From Zygnema cylindricum (Eukaryota; Streptophyta; Zygnematophyceae; Zygnematales; Zygnemataceae), in NCBI GenBank assembly GCA_037447655.1, contig JBBHKE010001241.1:49894-113893 (forward strand): DNA of 64,000 nt. The letters are read 5' to 3'. Of this stretch, positions 11,444 through 22,937 are shown in pieces (position 1 is the stretch's first letter; each line of letters opens with the position of its first letter). The translations under genes and the position numbers were made by a program. The notes beneath the pieces were generated by a model. That model was not told the origin of the DNA. It was given only the letters and a program-made list of their open reading frames with translations, and did no database searches.

Positions 11444-11893
11444 AGTGTTGTATATTAGTAGCCATTTGTCGATAATCGATATGCCCATTTTTTTGACCTA
11501 CCGATAATCGATATATTGGCATTATATATCGGTATTGGTGTTATCGCAATAAAAATCCGATAACATCGCGATAACATCGGTTTGAAAACTATCGACGGTA
11601 ATTGTATGGTTTAAGTTGTACAGTTTAGACCCTTGTATCAAGTTTACGTTTTGACGTTATATAGAGTACATAACAAATTGTCATACATGGCATGCCATGC
11701 TATCTACAATGAAGATATAATATAGTATTATTATAAATTACTATTATATACCGTATTGTATGTTCCTCTATTTATCGTCGATAAGGAGTTTATTGGTTTC
11801 GGTGCGATATATCGGGACCCCTCGCCGTTCGATAACCGATAATTATTGGTAAATGTTTTATCGCGATAAGTTTCCTACCGATACACAACATTA
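11444..11893. mobile_element. hAT-like MITE, TAGTGTTG family (older copy)
   Basis: It starts TAGTGTTGTATATTAGTAG and ends ACCGATACACAACATTA, with internal CGATAATCGATAT and CCGATAATTATTGG words typical of the family. The flanking octamers GCAATATG and ACAATGGC match poorly, consistent with an old insertion. Confidence 0.75.
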
Positions 11894-12029
11894 ACAATGG
11901 CATTGCATCACAATGTGAATCGCTATTACATAAATTATTATTGCATAAAAGAAATAGTGTTATCAACTTATTTTCGGTTTAAGGGCCTAACACCAACAAA
12001 ACATTAACGACAATTTACAGATATAAGAG

Positions 12030-12125
12030 TGAGTTCCCATGTGCCAAAGGTACTGGTAAATGTTTTTCTTGTCATTTCCCCTAAACGTAGCAACGTACGA
12101 ATAAGATATACAACCGCGAGAAAAA
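12030..12125. repeat. Dispersed repeat, first copy (GTGAGTTCCCATGTGCC)
   Basis: The block from GAGTTCCCATGTGCCAAAGG through CCCTAAACGTAG to GAAAAAAGTGA recurs at 13616-13712. It resembles the left end of a Harbinger-like element, but no matching right end was found. The rest of 11894-12780 has no recognisable gene. Confidence 0.55.
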
Positions 12126-12781
12126 AGTGAAATAATAGTCGCGGGCGACCCGGTGCTTTGCCCTTTGATTGTCAAGGGCCTATCGTTTTTGTACACGCGG
12201 ACCAATAGGAGCGTCAAAATTTTTCGTAGGAGTTACATGTACTCCACGTATCAATCCGTTTTCGGGACAGTAGTGTACGGATATTTGAGAACACGACAGC
12301 GTAGCGTGATGTGACAGATCGCACGCGCAAAAATTAAAAGTACGATACAATACGTTACTCTACTTTACGGTATTGATAACACGACATTTTGGCGTGACAA
12401 CTAATTTGTTTGGACGTGAATCGCCCTTGACGCCAACTTACGTCAACATAAACGTCGCGATGTGATTAATGTTGCCGTAGGACAAAGCGCCGATGACTCA
12501 AATTCGTCCGTACAAAACCATCCTTGACGTCGTAAGCCGCGGGTCAATTGTCGCGATCACTTTGTCGTCGTCGCTGTACTGTAGTGTAGAGGTTTCGAAC
12601 CATTCTATCAAGGGTACAAACTACAAAGAATCGATCGTCGCCGTTGCTGCGATATCGTTTCACTTATTTGTACGGCATCGACGACATCCTGGTATCTGTC
12701 GTGGCCACCTCGATGTCGTCGGCCGCGGGTCAGCTAGCGGTGTAGTGTACGGATAGTGGCGTGATGTGATGGGATCGCACG

Positions 12782-12791
12782 NNNNNNNNNN
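12782..12791. other. Assembly gap (10 Ns)
   Basis: Ten Ns directly precede a partial MITE, so the left half of that element is probably missing or misjoined. Confidence 0.99.
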
Positions 12792-12834
12792 AGGCAGGGC
12801 GAAAAAAAAAAAATAGGAGGTAATCACATCAATT

Positions 12835-13079
12835 TTTTACGCACATTCTCATGCGTCCGCGGTTACTAAAACTAATTTATTGTACTTTTTAAGTTATAAA
12901 GGTACATTTATGTACGGTCTGACATTGACCTTACACCACTCTATTTAAGAGACAACGTATTGAAAATAACCCTAAATAGAATAAAGAAAAAAATAGAATG
13001 AACTACACTAATGGAGGATAAAAAAAAAAAAGCGGGACGGAATTAGCGTACACAACGCTAATAACGATTGGCGGTGTAG
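12835..13079. mobile_element. CACCG-type MITE, right half only
   Basis: From ACGCACATTCTCATGCGTCC to the end CGATTGGCGGTGTAG this is nearly identical to the right half of the MITE at 38453-38994. The left half would fall at the N gap. Confidence 0.75.
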
Positions 13080-13361
13080 TTTATGATTCGTACGTAAAGT
13101 TTGCAGCCAAATTTTGATTATGAAATTGGAAATCAGAATTTCCAAACGGAAAGGCAAAAAGACGCGGCAAACTTTGAAGGTCGCGGCAAAATTTGAATGT
13201 CGGTGGAAGTCAGCCGGAGCGTGCGAGGATATTTTCGAACTCACCTACATCCAGCGTGGCAGGCGGCAAATGGCCTGTACGACGTGCACGCCTGTAATCG
13301 CTTGTTCAAAGTAAATATGTATATTTTTTTTGACGTGTACCAATGGCAATGATCTTGTGAC

Positions 13362-13391
13362 CCCCAACTCTCCTCGCGAGGAGAGTTGGGG
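13362..13391. repeat. 30-bp perfect palindrome
   Basis: Two directly abutting 15-base arms, CCCCAACTCTCCTCG and its reverse complement, with no loop. It lies in otherwise unannotated DNA (13080-14530). Confidence 0.9.
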
Positions 13392-13615
13392 CCCACTACA
13401 TGATGTGCCCGATTGCTTCGCGGATCTCAAAAAGTAAAACATCCAACGGTCAGGAATTACGCCTACATCATTGGAGCTTCCCGACAGCTTTCCAGTAACG
13501 ATGTTTCGTCTGACAAAAAAAAAATGGTACGTCTCTGTACGGTGATGTACGAAAACGTACGGCGTCCAGTAACGAACCCCACTTTTCGTCTAATGGAATG
13601 TTACCCTAAGAGTGC

Positions 13616-13712
13616 GATCCCATGTGCCAAAGGTACAAGTAAAGGTTTTTTTTTTCATTTTCCCTAAACGTAGCGGCGTACGAATAAAACATACAACCGT
13701 GCGAAGAAAGTG
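13616..13712. repeat. Dispersed repeat, second copy
   Basis: Homologous to 12030-12125 (shared ATCCCATGTGCCAAAGGTAC and CCCTAAACGTAGC). It is directly preceded by a Harbinger-like right end (CTAATGGAATGTTACCC then TAAG). Confidence 0.55.
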
Positions 13713-13818
13713 AACAAAAATGAAGTACAATTTATGTCACCTTCAAACTTATAATGTGTTACAATTTTTCGTCTTTTGTTTCTCAACCCACGACCACGTC
13801 ATGCCACGCTAATTTGAA

Positions 13819-13861
13819 ACTTTACTTTAAAACATGTAAGAGTTGTGTTTTAAAGTAAAGT
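13819..13861. repeat. 15-bp stem hairpin
   Basis: Arms ACTTTACTTTAAAAC and its exact complement are separated by a 13-base loop. No gene context. The remainder up to 14530 shows nothing recognisable. Confidence 0.8.
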
Positions 13862-14532
13862 GTCACCGAACAATGTAGTAAAGCAACTTCGCACGCATCA
13901 GACGATTTCATAAGTCTTCGACGAGGAAAAATACACAGTTTTTTCTAGTCTGTTTGCATCCAATACATATTTTTTTGTGCATGAGTCTAAAAATTTAATA
14001 TCATTTCATAACGACCGAACACGAGTGGCAAAGGCAAATGTATCTTCTTCAACCACTCAAAACACAAGGCTGGAAAGTTGTGTGTCTACGATGTCATGCA
14101 ATGACATGTGACGTCAAATAATTTCAAAATGCACGTTGCGGTAGCATAGATTGTTGACTGTTACTAACCGTCACAAGCATTATCGGAAAATACAACCTTC
14201 ACAAACTTAAGTAACGATTTAGTTTTTGTGAAAAGCGTGTATGGAGAATCTTCGTTAGAATATAAAGAAGGTTCGTTAAGTTACGATTACATAAGGATGC
14301 ACCTTAACACTAATTTGTACGTTCATTCCCACATTGGAGACATTATTGCCTATGTTCATATAGTCGACAATTGAACATTTGACAACAAGTTCACGCGATT
14401 TTTCCCCGTCTTTATTACTAAGATATAAAAGTGAGTGCGCTTTCCCATGTTGTTGCCGTTATTTGACACTTTTTCTCTACTTTTGTAAAATAATTTGCGT
14501 TTTTTAGTACCGATAGTCACATGTCGTATATT

Positions 14533-15502
14533 TAGTGTTTCAGTACTTAGGCCGATAACCGATATGTACCTTTTTTAGACCTATCAATAACCGATACATT
14601 AGTCCGATATATCATTAACGGAGTTATCGCGTTGGAAAACCGATATATCACAATGAATTACCTTCAATAATCGAGCCCGATAATTAATCGGCGACAATTG
14701 TACGGTTCAAACCGTACAATTGTACTGTTTTGTACGAGAGTACAAAACAGATTGTCATACGTGGCATGCCGCACTAAATAATGTATAAAGCATAATTAAA
14801 TATGGTTTAAAGTATTATGATATCGTATACCATATTTTTTACACTTGTTGTCGATAAAAAATTGTTGGTTACGGAGCGATGTACGAGGACCCTTCATGGT
14901 TCAATAACCGATAACTACACCGCGAATCGTTATTAGTGTCAAAGTTTAAATAGTGTTGAAGAAAATTTCCCGTAATTGATGCTAATTAATAATTTGATCT
15001 AAAAAAAATAAGGTGTATTTTAATTTCGACTTAATGCTAAGTTGGGAACAGCAAAAATGGAATATTCGCCGTACGATTATATACATTAATATATGTCTCC
15101 GTACAAAAAATTATAAATCGTACGCCGTCGTGAAATTTAAATATCCGTACATGTCAGACTAATTTGCGTGTCAGACTAATCCCGTTCTTTGAGCGCACGC
15201 TCCTATGCGTGCGCGTCTGATTTAATTCATTTTTTGTAAATTTTCACTCTAAAAGGTACATTTATGTACGATCTGACATAGACCGTACATCACACTATTT
15301 AGATCTTATTGTACTTTCGTTCTTTACGTTATTTTGTACGGTACCTTAATTAACGTCAAGGAAAAATTAAAATCATGTATCCTATTTGAGGAAAAAAATC
15401 AAAATTTTAAGACCCAAATTATAGTTATTGACAGTAATAACGATTCGCGGTGTATCGGTATTGGTTTTATCGCGAAAAGTTTTGACCCGATGCACAACAC
15501 TA
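14533..15502. mobile_element. hAT-like MITE, TAGTGTTG family, interrupted
   Basis: The left part (CCGATAACCGATATGTACC at about 14552) and the right part (GTTTTATCGCG through CACAACACTA) match the element at 1200-1620. They are separated by a CACCG-ended MITE. Flanking octamers do not match, so this copy is old or its left end is damaged. Confidence 0.78.
14918..15452. mobile_element. CACCG-ended MITE nested in hAT-like MITE
   Basis: Ends CACCGCGAATCGTTATTAG and the inverted counterpart match almost perfectly. The TA on each side (14916-14917 and 15453-15454) is a single TA in the uninterrupted host sequence (ATAACTATCGGTAT), which shows TA target duplication. The interior contains TAAACTATTTAG-like words but no gene. 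Confidence 0.88.
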
Positions 15503-15980
15503 AGAATTTATCTTTATTAGCGTAGATAATAAAACAATATCATTGATTTTCTTTTAGGGTCCTTGCGCCGATATATTGTTAACATCACTATTAGCAATTT
15601 GCGCTGTAATGTACAGTGCTAAACTGCAGCTGCCAAGTTCCATATTCCACTCGAATTACAGATCCACCCTTGCGCTGTTTTCTCCTAACAGCGCCGTACT
15701 CGCGTGTTTTATGCTGCCCGGGTTGAATTTGCAATGATTGCAAAAGATTTGACAGTGACAGCGAAGTCTTCACACGGGCTTAACACATTTCTTTGTCGCC
15801 GTCACGTTTACCAAAAAGTACAAACTGAACGGTAGACAAACTTCCTCAAAACATGGATAGAAACCCTAACAGTCTCGTCGAGGATGTCGGTGCCTTTGAC
15901 CGTTTTTTAAGTTTGAAAAACCACTAAAACCCGCGCAAGACACGTTTCAAACCTTTACGCCACAGCTTTGGAGAGTGAGC
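15503..15980. other. Spacer, nothing recognised
   Basis: No exon or element ends recognised on either strand. Confidence 0.35.
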
Positions 15981-16202
15981 TACCACCGCTCATCGTTATT
16001 AGTGTCAACAACTCTAATTTGGGTTCTTAAAATTTTGATTTTCTTCCAAAAATAGTGTACATGATTTTCAAAATTAAATAAGCAACGCTATTTAAGGAAG
16101 TGGACAATAATATGCCACGTTTCTCGCACTAAATTAGAATTGTTAACACTAATGTTTTTTTACACTATTTAAATCTTGACACTAATAACGATGCGCGGTT
16201 GT
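15981..16202. mobile_element. CACCG-ended MITE (about 220 bp)
   Basis: Left end TACCACCGCTCATCGTTATTAG and right end CTAATAACGATGCGCGG followed by TTGTA are inverted copies. The interior has AACTCTAATTT and ACACTATTTAAA words typical of the family. Confidence 0.78.
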
Positions 16203-16355
16203 ACTGAACTCCAAGTAATCATGTTTAAAAAAAAAAAAAAAAATCAGTACGGCCCTGTACGAAAATGCGCTGGTTTTGTACGAAAATGTACTTTTTCCAG
16301 TAATGAACCTCACTTTACGCCTGATGGAAGTTCACCCTCACTCCATAGTCCACAA

Positions 16356-16999
16356 CATAGTTCAAAAGTAGGTGAAAGTAGGCCCATACAGTATGCCTAT
16401 TGTATGCAAAACATACAATATGCCCTTAAGACCCATATTGTATTGGTCGAAAAATGAAAAAAAAAGTTAAGAGGGTTGAGTTGCACATCGATCGATAGAG
16501 AATTAAACGGCATGTCTAAATTTTGAAAAAAAAATTGACAAAAAATATTTTTTCTGTGAATTTTGAGGTGTTTTTTATTTCAACCGTCAGATTCGGACGA
16601 TCGGACGGTCTTTGATCAAAGTAACGATCTTAAGAAGATCACATGAAAAGCCCATAATACAACTTACGATAGGACAATTTGTCATATTAGCGTCTGCAAT
16701 TTTGAAGGCCACACTAAATAAAGCCTCAAATTGACCAACCAGGTTGCCCGTCCGCGTTTTTTTTTTTTTTTTTTCCGGGTTTTTTTTCCGGCGGAATGTC
16801 ATCCTACGCCGCGTCAGTTCGCTAAAAAATTTCGTCAGGTGGCGTGCGCTGTACTATGATCATACGTCATATTCGTACGATCGTACAAGATGTGTCCGCA
16901 ACTCACACCCATACAATATGCCTACTCTACGCGAGTTTAGTGCCAAGTTTTGTGCGCCTACCAAAGGCCTACCATAAAAACGCCTACTTTTGAACTATG
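16356..16999. mobile_element. hAT-like element, CATAGTTC family (644 bp)
   Basis: Left end CATAGTTCAAAAGTAGG and right end CCTACTTTTGAACTATG are perfect 17-bp inverted repeats. A perfect 8-bp duplication GTCCACAA flanks it (16348-16355 and 17000-17007). This is the best complete member of the family in the window and shows the native order of its two subterminal regions. No transposase. Confidence 0.94.
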
Positions 17000-17044
17000 G
17001 TCCACAAGGATTGACCTAAAACAAAAATGAAACCCTAAGTAAGC

Positions 17045-17138
17045 GCCTGTAACCTAATTTTTCTTCTTCTACTGCGCCTGTGACCTATTTTTTCTTCTTT
17101 TACTGCGCCTGTAACCCAATTTTTCTTCTTCTTTTACT
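17045..17138. repeat. Three tandem ~33-bp repeats in D27-like 5' flank
   Basis: Three copies of a unit containing GCCTGTAACCTAATTTTTC and ending TTCTACT or TTTTACT lie 55-150 bp upstream of the ATG at 17195. They are in the promoter or 5' leader of the D27-like gene. Confidence 0.8.
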
Positions 17139-17194
17139 TCATCGTTTTGACTCTCTGATTTACCTCTCCCTCTGTCTTATAAGGCATCCCTACC

Positions 17195-20100
17195 ATGGCT
17201 ACCTTACTTCTCTCTCGTCCTTCTCCGTGCTCTCTGGCCGTCTTTCCTTCACACGTGTCAAACAAAACTTTGAACCAATCGAAGGTCCGGAACGTCGAAA
17301 GGCGACCAATGATTGGTGTGCGATGTGGCATCGCAGAGCCAAGTGGACAGCCTGCACCGATGGGAGAAAGGACAAAGTACAATGATAACTTTTTGGATAA
17401 AGCGTTTATGATGCTTTTTGCAAGGAAAATGCAACAGTTAACTGGTAAGGTTTTGATGATTTTGTGAATTCGTGATCTGTCTCTTTCCCTCCCCCTTCTC
17501 TCCCTCTCCCTCTCTCCCTCTCCCTCTCCCTCTCTCAATCTACCTCTCCCTCTCTCAATCTCCCTCTCTCAATCTCCCTCTCTCTCTCTCAATCCCCCTC
17601 TCCCCCTCTCCCACTCCTTTCCCCCTCTCCCTCTTCCTCTCGCCCTCTCCCTCTCTCCGTCTCCCCCTCTCCCACTCCTCTCCCTCTCCCACTCCTCTCC
17701 CTCTCCCACTCCTCTCCCTCTCCCACTCCTCTCCTCTCTCCCTCTCCCTCTCGCTCACCCTTCCTCTCCCCCTCCCCCACCTCCCTCTCACCCCCTTCCC
17801 CTCACCCACCCCTCCCCCTCCCCCACCCCCTCCCTCACCCCTCCCCCTCCCCCTCCCTGTGGCTCGCCCTCCCCTCCCCTCTCCCCCTCGTCTTCCCCCC
17901 TCTCCTCTTCTCTCCCACTCTCCAGAGGAGTGAGGAAAAGGAGAGAGAGAAGGAGAAAGAGTCGGTGCTTGCAGTCAAATTAGCTGTTGAAATGCCATTT
18001 CTGATCAATTTTGAAACATTTGACATTGTAAAACATTTGATTTCAAAATCTGTAAAGGAAATATTAATCGTAAATTAAACGCTAATTTGCAACTGAAATC
18101 GAGATAGACTGGTTTTTTTTTTTTTTCAAAAACTCCAAAAGAGAGTTTATCTGAACTTGGTGTTGACCTCAGCATAGGGTTTGGTTAAACCCTAAATTTG
18201 TATCTTGGACAGCATAAAGTTCAGGCATTGTACAAAACAATAAAAATAAAATCCAAAAGCAGTGTCCTTACTTTCCTCTCCCTTTTCTTCCTCTTTCTCC
18301 TCTCCCTTCCCTCCTTCCATTTTCTCTCTCTCGTCCCTCCGAGTTCCTCCTCTCCCTACCTTAAGCTTTCTCCTCTCCCTTCCCTCTTTTGACGTTCTCC
18401 TCTCCTTTCTCTCCTTCCTCTTCCTTTCATTCCTGTTCATCGTTTCTCCCACTCTCTTTGTCTTCTCACACTCTCTTTCTATTCTCTCCCATGCTCTTCG
18501 TCTTCTCCCCCACTCTCTTCGTCTCCTCTCCCATTCTCACCTTCTTCTCTCCCATTCTCTTCGTCTCCCTCGCTCTCCTGCTTAACTTCCACTCTCGTTG
18601 TCTTCTTCCTCTCTCGCCAATTCTCTTTCATCTTCTCGATCACTCTCTTCGTCTTCTCGTCCATTTTTTTCATCTTCTCTCCCACACTCTTCGTCTTCTC
18701 TTCCACACTCTTCGTCTTCTCTTCCACACTCTTGTCTTCTCTCCCTCTCTCTTCAATTTCTGTCCAACTCTCGTTATCTTCTCTCCCCCTCTCTTCATCC
18801 ACTCTTCGACTCTCTTCATCCACTCTCCCACTCTTTTCATCTTATCCCTCTTCTCTCGACTCGCTTCCCTCCAACTTTCTCCTCTTCTCTCCTTTTTTCC
18901 CCACTCTTATTCTTCCTCTCCTCCCTCTTCTTCTTCCTCTCCTCCCTCTTCACCTTTCTCTCACCCCTCGTCTTCTTCTCGCCCACTCCATCTTCTCTCC
19001 CACTCTCTTCATCTTCTCTCCCACTCTCTTCATCTTCTCTCCCACTCTCTTCATCTTCTCCCCTGCTCTCCTTCCTCTTCCTCCACTACCTTCAACTTTC
19101 CTCCTTCTCTCCCTCCTCTTCCCCTTGGCCCCTTCATCTTCTCTCCTATTCCCTTCATGTTCTCTCCCACTCCCTTCATGTTCTCTTTCACTCCCTTCAT
19201 ATTCTCTCCCACTTTTTTTACCATCTCCCCCCCTCCCTCTGCAGGTAAGAGCAGCCAGCTGGAAGGATATGAGGGGTTTGTGGATACTTCCAGGAAGGTG
19301 ATGCAGGGGAGATCAGCAGAGGAGCAGAGAGAGGCGGTGGGAACGGTTCTCAAATCCATGCTACCTCCCAATGCACCTGAAACTGTGAGGCCTCCCTCTC
19401 CCCCCTTCCCTCTAGCTCGCCTTCGCCCTCTCCTTCTTCCTCCTTCGCTCCCCTCACTCTGTCGCTCCTCCCTCCCTCCACTCCTCCCTCTTGCCACTCC
19501 TCCCTTCCCCGTCTTTCTGTCGCTAACTCCTCTCTAACATAGCCTCCTCTCTCTCCCCTCTCCCCTGTCCCTCTGTTTTCTGTTGTTTTCGCGCTACTTC
19601 TCTTGTTCCTTCTCTTACTGCGGGTTTCCTCTCCCTCCTTCGTTGGTTCTCAGTTCTGCTCTCTCGCTCTTGCTCTTTCTCCCTCTTCCCAATTTTCCAG
19701 AAACAATAAAAGCAAAGGAGAATATAAAAGATCGATAGCATTTTTTCATTTAACCATTTTAATTGTGACAACTTTTCTAATTTTCTTTTTTTGGGGTACT
19801 GTTTTTTTTTTTTTTTTTTGACCCAGTTCCGGAAGCTTTTTCCTCCGACAAAATTTTCGGCTGAAATTAATGCGGCAATTACTGTCCCATTTTTTCAATG
19901 GCTCGTGGGACCAGCTGAGGTATAAAACAAGTACTTATAAAGTAAAACTGAATTTAGCAAATAAATATACTTTTACATAGCTTCATGTGGATGGATTTTA
20001 AGCATGAAACGAAAGGATATTCCCTTTCTTTTCAAAATTTTGAAATCGGACCAAATCTAATGTGTTTCAGTCCGAATGGCTTTTGTCTGCTTTAACAAAT

Positions 20101-21745
20101 TTCCTATCTAACGGCTGTAAATACAACGGTTTTCAGTTTTGTTCGACGGTTCTATTTATTAACAGATGTCACCGCTTCTGTGGCTGATGCAGTTGAAGGA
20201 AGTGGAAGTAAATGGGGTAAAACAGCTTAGCGGTGTGCAAATTAAAAAATGCAGGTATTATTTTCTTTCTTTCTTCGTTTATTTCTTTCTTCGTTCATTT
20301 CTTTCTTTCTTTCTTTCTTCTTTCTTCTTTTATTCCCCTTATTTTGTTTACTTTATTGTTGACGTGGCTGGAAAGATGTGTCGAAAAAAACTGCTGAAAT
20401 TAAGCGGTTCAAACCATTAACAATTAGTGTGGACTTTTATACTTTTCTTCGGCGAGTCAAGGATTAGTGTGTGCATTCTCCTTTTTTCTTTCATTTTCCT
20501 TTATCCCCCTTTTTTCATTTTTCCTTTATTTGTCCTCTCTCATTTGTCACCCTTTGTTCTCCTTCTTCGTTTCTTTCCCACAGGAGTGGCTGTTGCCGAC
20601 ATTTTCCTTTCTTGCTTTGTAATTTTAAGTGTCCATCAGTAATTAGTGTGCCTTTTGTTTATATTTATCTTTTTTTTGCAGGTATTTGGAAAATAGTGGG
20701 TGTGTGGGAATGTGTGTGAATATGTGCAAACTGCCCACTCAAGATTTTTTCACAAATGAATTTGGACTACCTCTCACTATGACACCCAGTGAGAAACTCT
20801 CTCCCTCTCCCTCTCCCTCACCCTTCCCCTCTCCCTCACCCTTCCCCTCTCCCTCACCCTCTCCCTCTCCCTCTCCCTCTCCCTTCCCCTCTCTCTCCCC
20901 CTAATCAGTTGAGATGCTTGTCCTCAAATATTTTTTAAATATTGGGTACAAAAATGGAGTGCAAAAATTGGGTACAATAATAGGGTTTTCAAAGTCATTG
21001 TTTTTATTGTTTTGTTGACAAAAAGTTATTAATGTGTTTAAGATGTTAGAGTCAAAAGTTTATTGATATTTTTAATATGTTATGGACAAAAAAAAATGTA
21101 CCTAGTTTTGGAGCCCATTAGTTCAAGTCAATTTTTTTCGCGTGATATGTACTTGACCTTCATTGACTCTTGTATTTTTTTTTTTCTTTTTGTCTTTTTT
21201 GTTTTTACAGATTTTGAAGACATGAGTTGTGAGATGATTTTTGGGCAAGCCCCTTCACCCTTGGAGGAGGATCCTGCCCTTCAACAGCCTTGCTATGCTG
21301 TTCTATGTGAGAATCCGAAGTCCGTTTATTTGTTTAAATTGGTTATTATGTGAGAAATTGGTCTCTTCGTCCGTTTGTTTTTCTGTTTTTTCTCTGTTAT
21401 CGGATCCTCCTTTATTTGTGTGCTTCATGCACAAGAGGTTGTAAGATGAATAGGGAGGGAGAGAGAGGGAGAGGGAGAGGGAGTGGGGAGGAAGAGTTTA
21501 TTCGGTCAATTTTTGCATTCTTTTCATGTGAACCTTTTTACAGCAATTCTCTTTGTTGGATGTTGGTTATAACTGGTTTTGCTTCCAACATGCTCTGTTA
21601 TTCTGCTTTGTGTTTTGTTTTTTGTTTGTTAATGGTAGTTGATTACTTTTTTATGTCCTTTTTTTGGGACTTTTCTGCAGGTAATACCGCTTTAGCTGAT
21701 GTCCCGAAGTGTCCAAAATTGGTTCCTGTGCCTGGATCCACTTAA
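17195..21745 (+). CDS. D27-like: D27-like beta-carotene isomerase, 7 exons
   Basis: Exons 17195-17444, 19245-19384, 19827-19919, 20166-20254, 20682-20788, 21211-21306 and 21681-21745 join in frame with GT-AG introns to 279 residues, the usual D27 length. The family consists of plastid iron-dependent isomerases; D27 converts all-trans to 9-cis-beta-carotene at the entry to strigolactone synthesis. Visible landmarks are a Ser-rich N terminus likely to be a plastid transit peptide, [18 protein letters not shown] (about residue 62), the cysteine cluster [33 protein letters not shown], and a Cys-bearing C terminus. The [20 protein letters not shown] block looks closer to D27-like paralogues than to canonical D27, so carlactone synthesis should not be assumed. 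The start is the only ATG before the transit-like region. Introns 1, 2 and 5 carry pyrimidine tracts right after the donor site. Confidence 0.95.
17472..17934. repeat. CT-rich tract in D27-like intron 1, first block
   Basis: Nearly pure pyrimidine on the coding strand, built from CTCTCCCT and CTCTCCCACTCC units, starting 28 bases after the 5' splice site. Open frames on either strand are artefacts. Confidence 0.95.
18270..19240. repeat. CT-rich minisatellite in D27-like intron 1, second block
   Basis: Almost 1 kb of pyrimidine-rich coding strand running into the intron's 3' splice site (19244). It includes a roughly 21-bp unit containing TTCATCTTCTCTCCCACTC, repeated at about 18985-19065 and in variant form at 19130-19215. 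The 382-residue open frame here is low-complexity Ser/Leu/Pro, not a gene. Confidence 0.95.
20261..20335. repeat. (TTTC)n tract in D27-like intron 4
   Basis: TTTC/TTCTTC units begin 6 bases after the donor at 20255. Confidence 0.85.
20796..20902. repeat. (CTCTCC)n tract in D27-like intron 5
   Basis: Starts 7 bases after the donor (GTGAGAAA at 20789). Hexamer CTCTCC with CCTCACCC interruptions. Confidence 0.93.
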
Positions 21746-22465
21746 AGGTTTTAGATCAACTTAAGCCAAAGCCGGCTTTGAAAGACAAAGCTTGAAGATG
21801 TATTGTAAACAAACGGGAAATTTTGTATTATGGCGGTTATAGTTATTCAGTTAGTTCAATTATAGTAGTGAAGTCGAGCAGTTCAGCTAATAGGCGAAAC
21901 TGAAGAGTTGCTTTCATTTTAATAAGTGTATATAGTCAATTAATATTTTTTTGATTCTTTTATAGCCTAGCAATAGTTTAGGAGGTCCATCGTGGTAGTT
22001 GTAATGCGAACTCCGTTTGTAATTGTGTTGTTACACCCCCGATTAATAACATTAAGCTAGTCTCTTTTTTTTTGTTGCCCTGTTACACAACATAACATCA
22101 ATAGCACTTTTTGCACCTTTTTTCTGGCATCATAATGTTATTTGTTGTTTTTCTCAATGCTTATTCTTTGCGGTTTATAAATGTCCACGTCATGGAGCGG
22201 GAAATAGTGTTCATAACCTCAACAATCCTCATAGTCATTATTTCTTAACTAGAGATGCATGGTGTGGTAACTGTTAACCTTCGTAAGTTTTGTATGTTTG
22301 GCTTGATGTTTTCATTTGTTTTCTTTGCCTTAGTCTCCTCTGGCTTTTCTGTAGTCTTTAAATGCTCATTTCTCTCTTTTTTACCCTCTTTGTACCTCGA
22401 TGGTTTTTCCATCGCACTTTCTAAAACGTTTTTTTTTTTGTCTATTAATTTGGTGAAAAAGTGGG
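21746..22465. other. D27-like 3' region and spacer
   Basis: This probably holds the 3' UTR of the D27-like gene. AT-rich words such as AATAAGTGTA (21921) and TTAATAACATTAA (22043) could serve in polyadenylation, but no canonical AATAAA stands out. No further exon recognised. Confidence 0.4.
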
Positions 22466-22735
22466 CTTGCGCGCAACACTTTTATTTACATGTGGTTGTC
22501 GCAATTGTTAGCGTAAAACCTGCCTGGCCGTGTAAATTGTTGATTTCTTCTGACGGTTGACGTTTACAACGCGGCAAAATTTTAACCGGCTGCTACAATT
22601 TTTCGCAAGTCAAAGCTGGATTGACCGTCAAATCTCAACTCAACGGTACCAAATTTGTACTAATGTGTACTTAAAATGTACCATCTTTGACAAATTGACG
22701 TAGGCGCTTGCGACCAACCAAAATAATGCTCGGGC
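22466..22735. repeat. Dispersed repeat, homologous to 41727-42185
   Basis: Shares GCGCAACACTTTTATTTACAT, ATGTGGTTG, GACCGTCAAAT, ACTCAACGGTA and CTAATGTGTACTT in the same order with 41727-42185. At 22647 the sequence CTCAACGGTA continues directly, whereas the other copy has a MITE inserted at that TA, so this copy is the empty site. Confidence 0.75.
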
Positions 22736-22744
22736 TGGTCTCTC

Positions 22745-22937
22745 TGACATACCGTACACCACACTATTTATAATGGCACTTTATTGGAGTCATGAATCCT
22801 ATTTAATGGGCTACCTCAAATAACGTGTAGAAACATTTAGAATGTTTAATTCTATTTGAGAATTTGCCTAAAAAAACAGGGTACCTCAATTAGCGTCCAA
22901 CACGCTAATAGCGATTCACGGTGTAGCGATACACGGT
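22745..22937. mobile_element. CACCG-type MITE, right-hand part
   Basis: From CACCACACTATTTATAATGG to CGATTCACGGTGTAG it matches 47156-47325. The left terminal repeat is missing. A second terminal motif, CGATACACGGTGTA, follows immediately. Confidence 0.6.

Noticed and set aside
18389-19537. 382-residue open frame
   Set aside because: Low-complexity Ser/Leu/Pro translation of the pyrimidine intron; it runs through the true second exon of the D27-like gene in that exon's frame only at its end.
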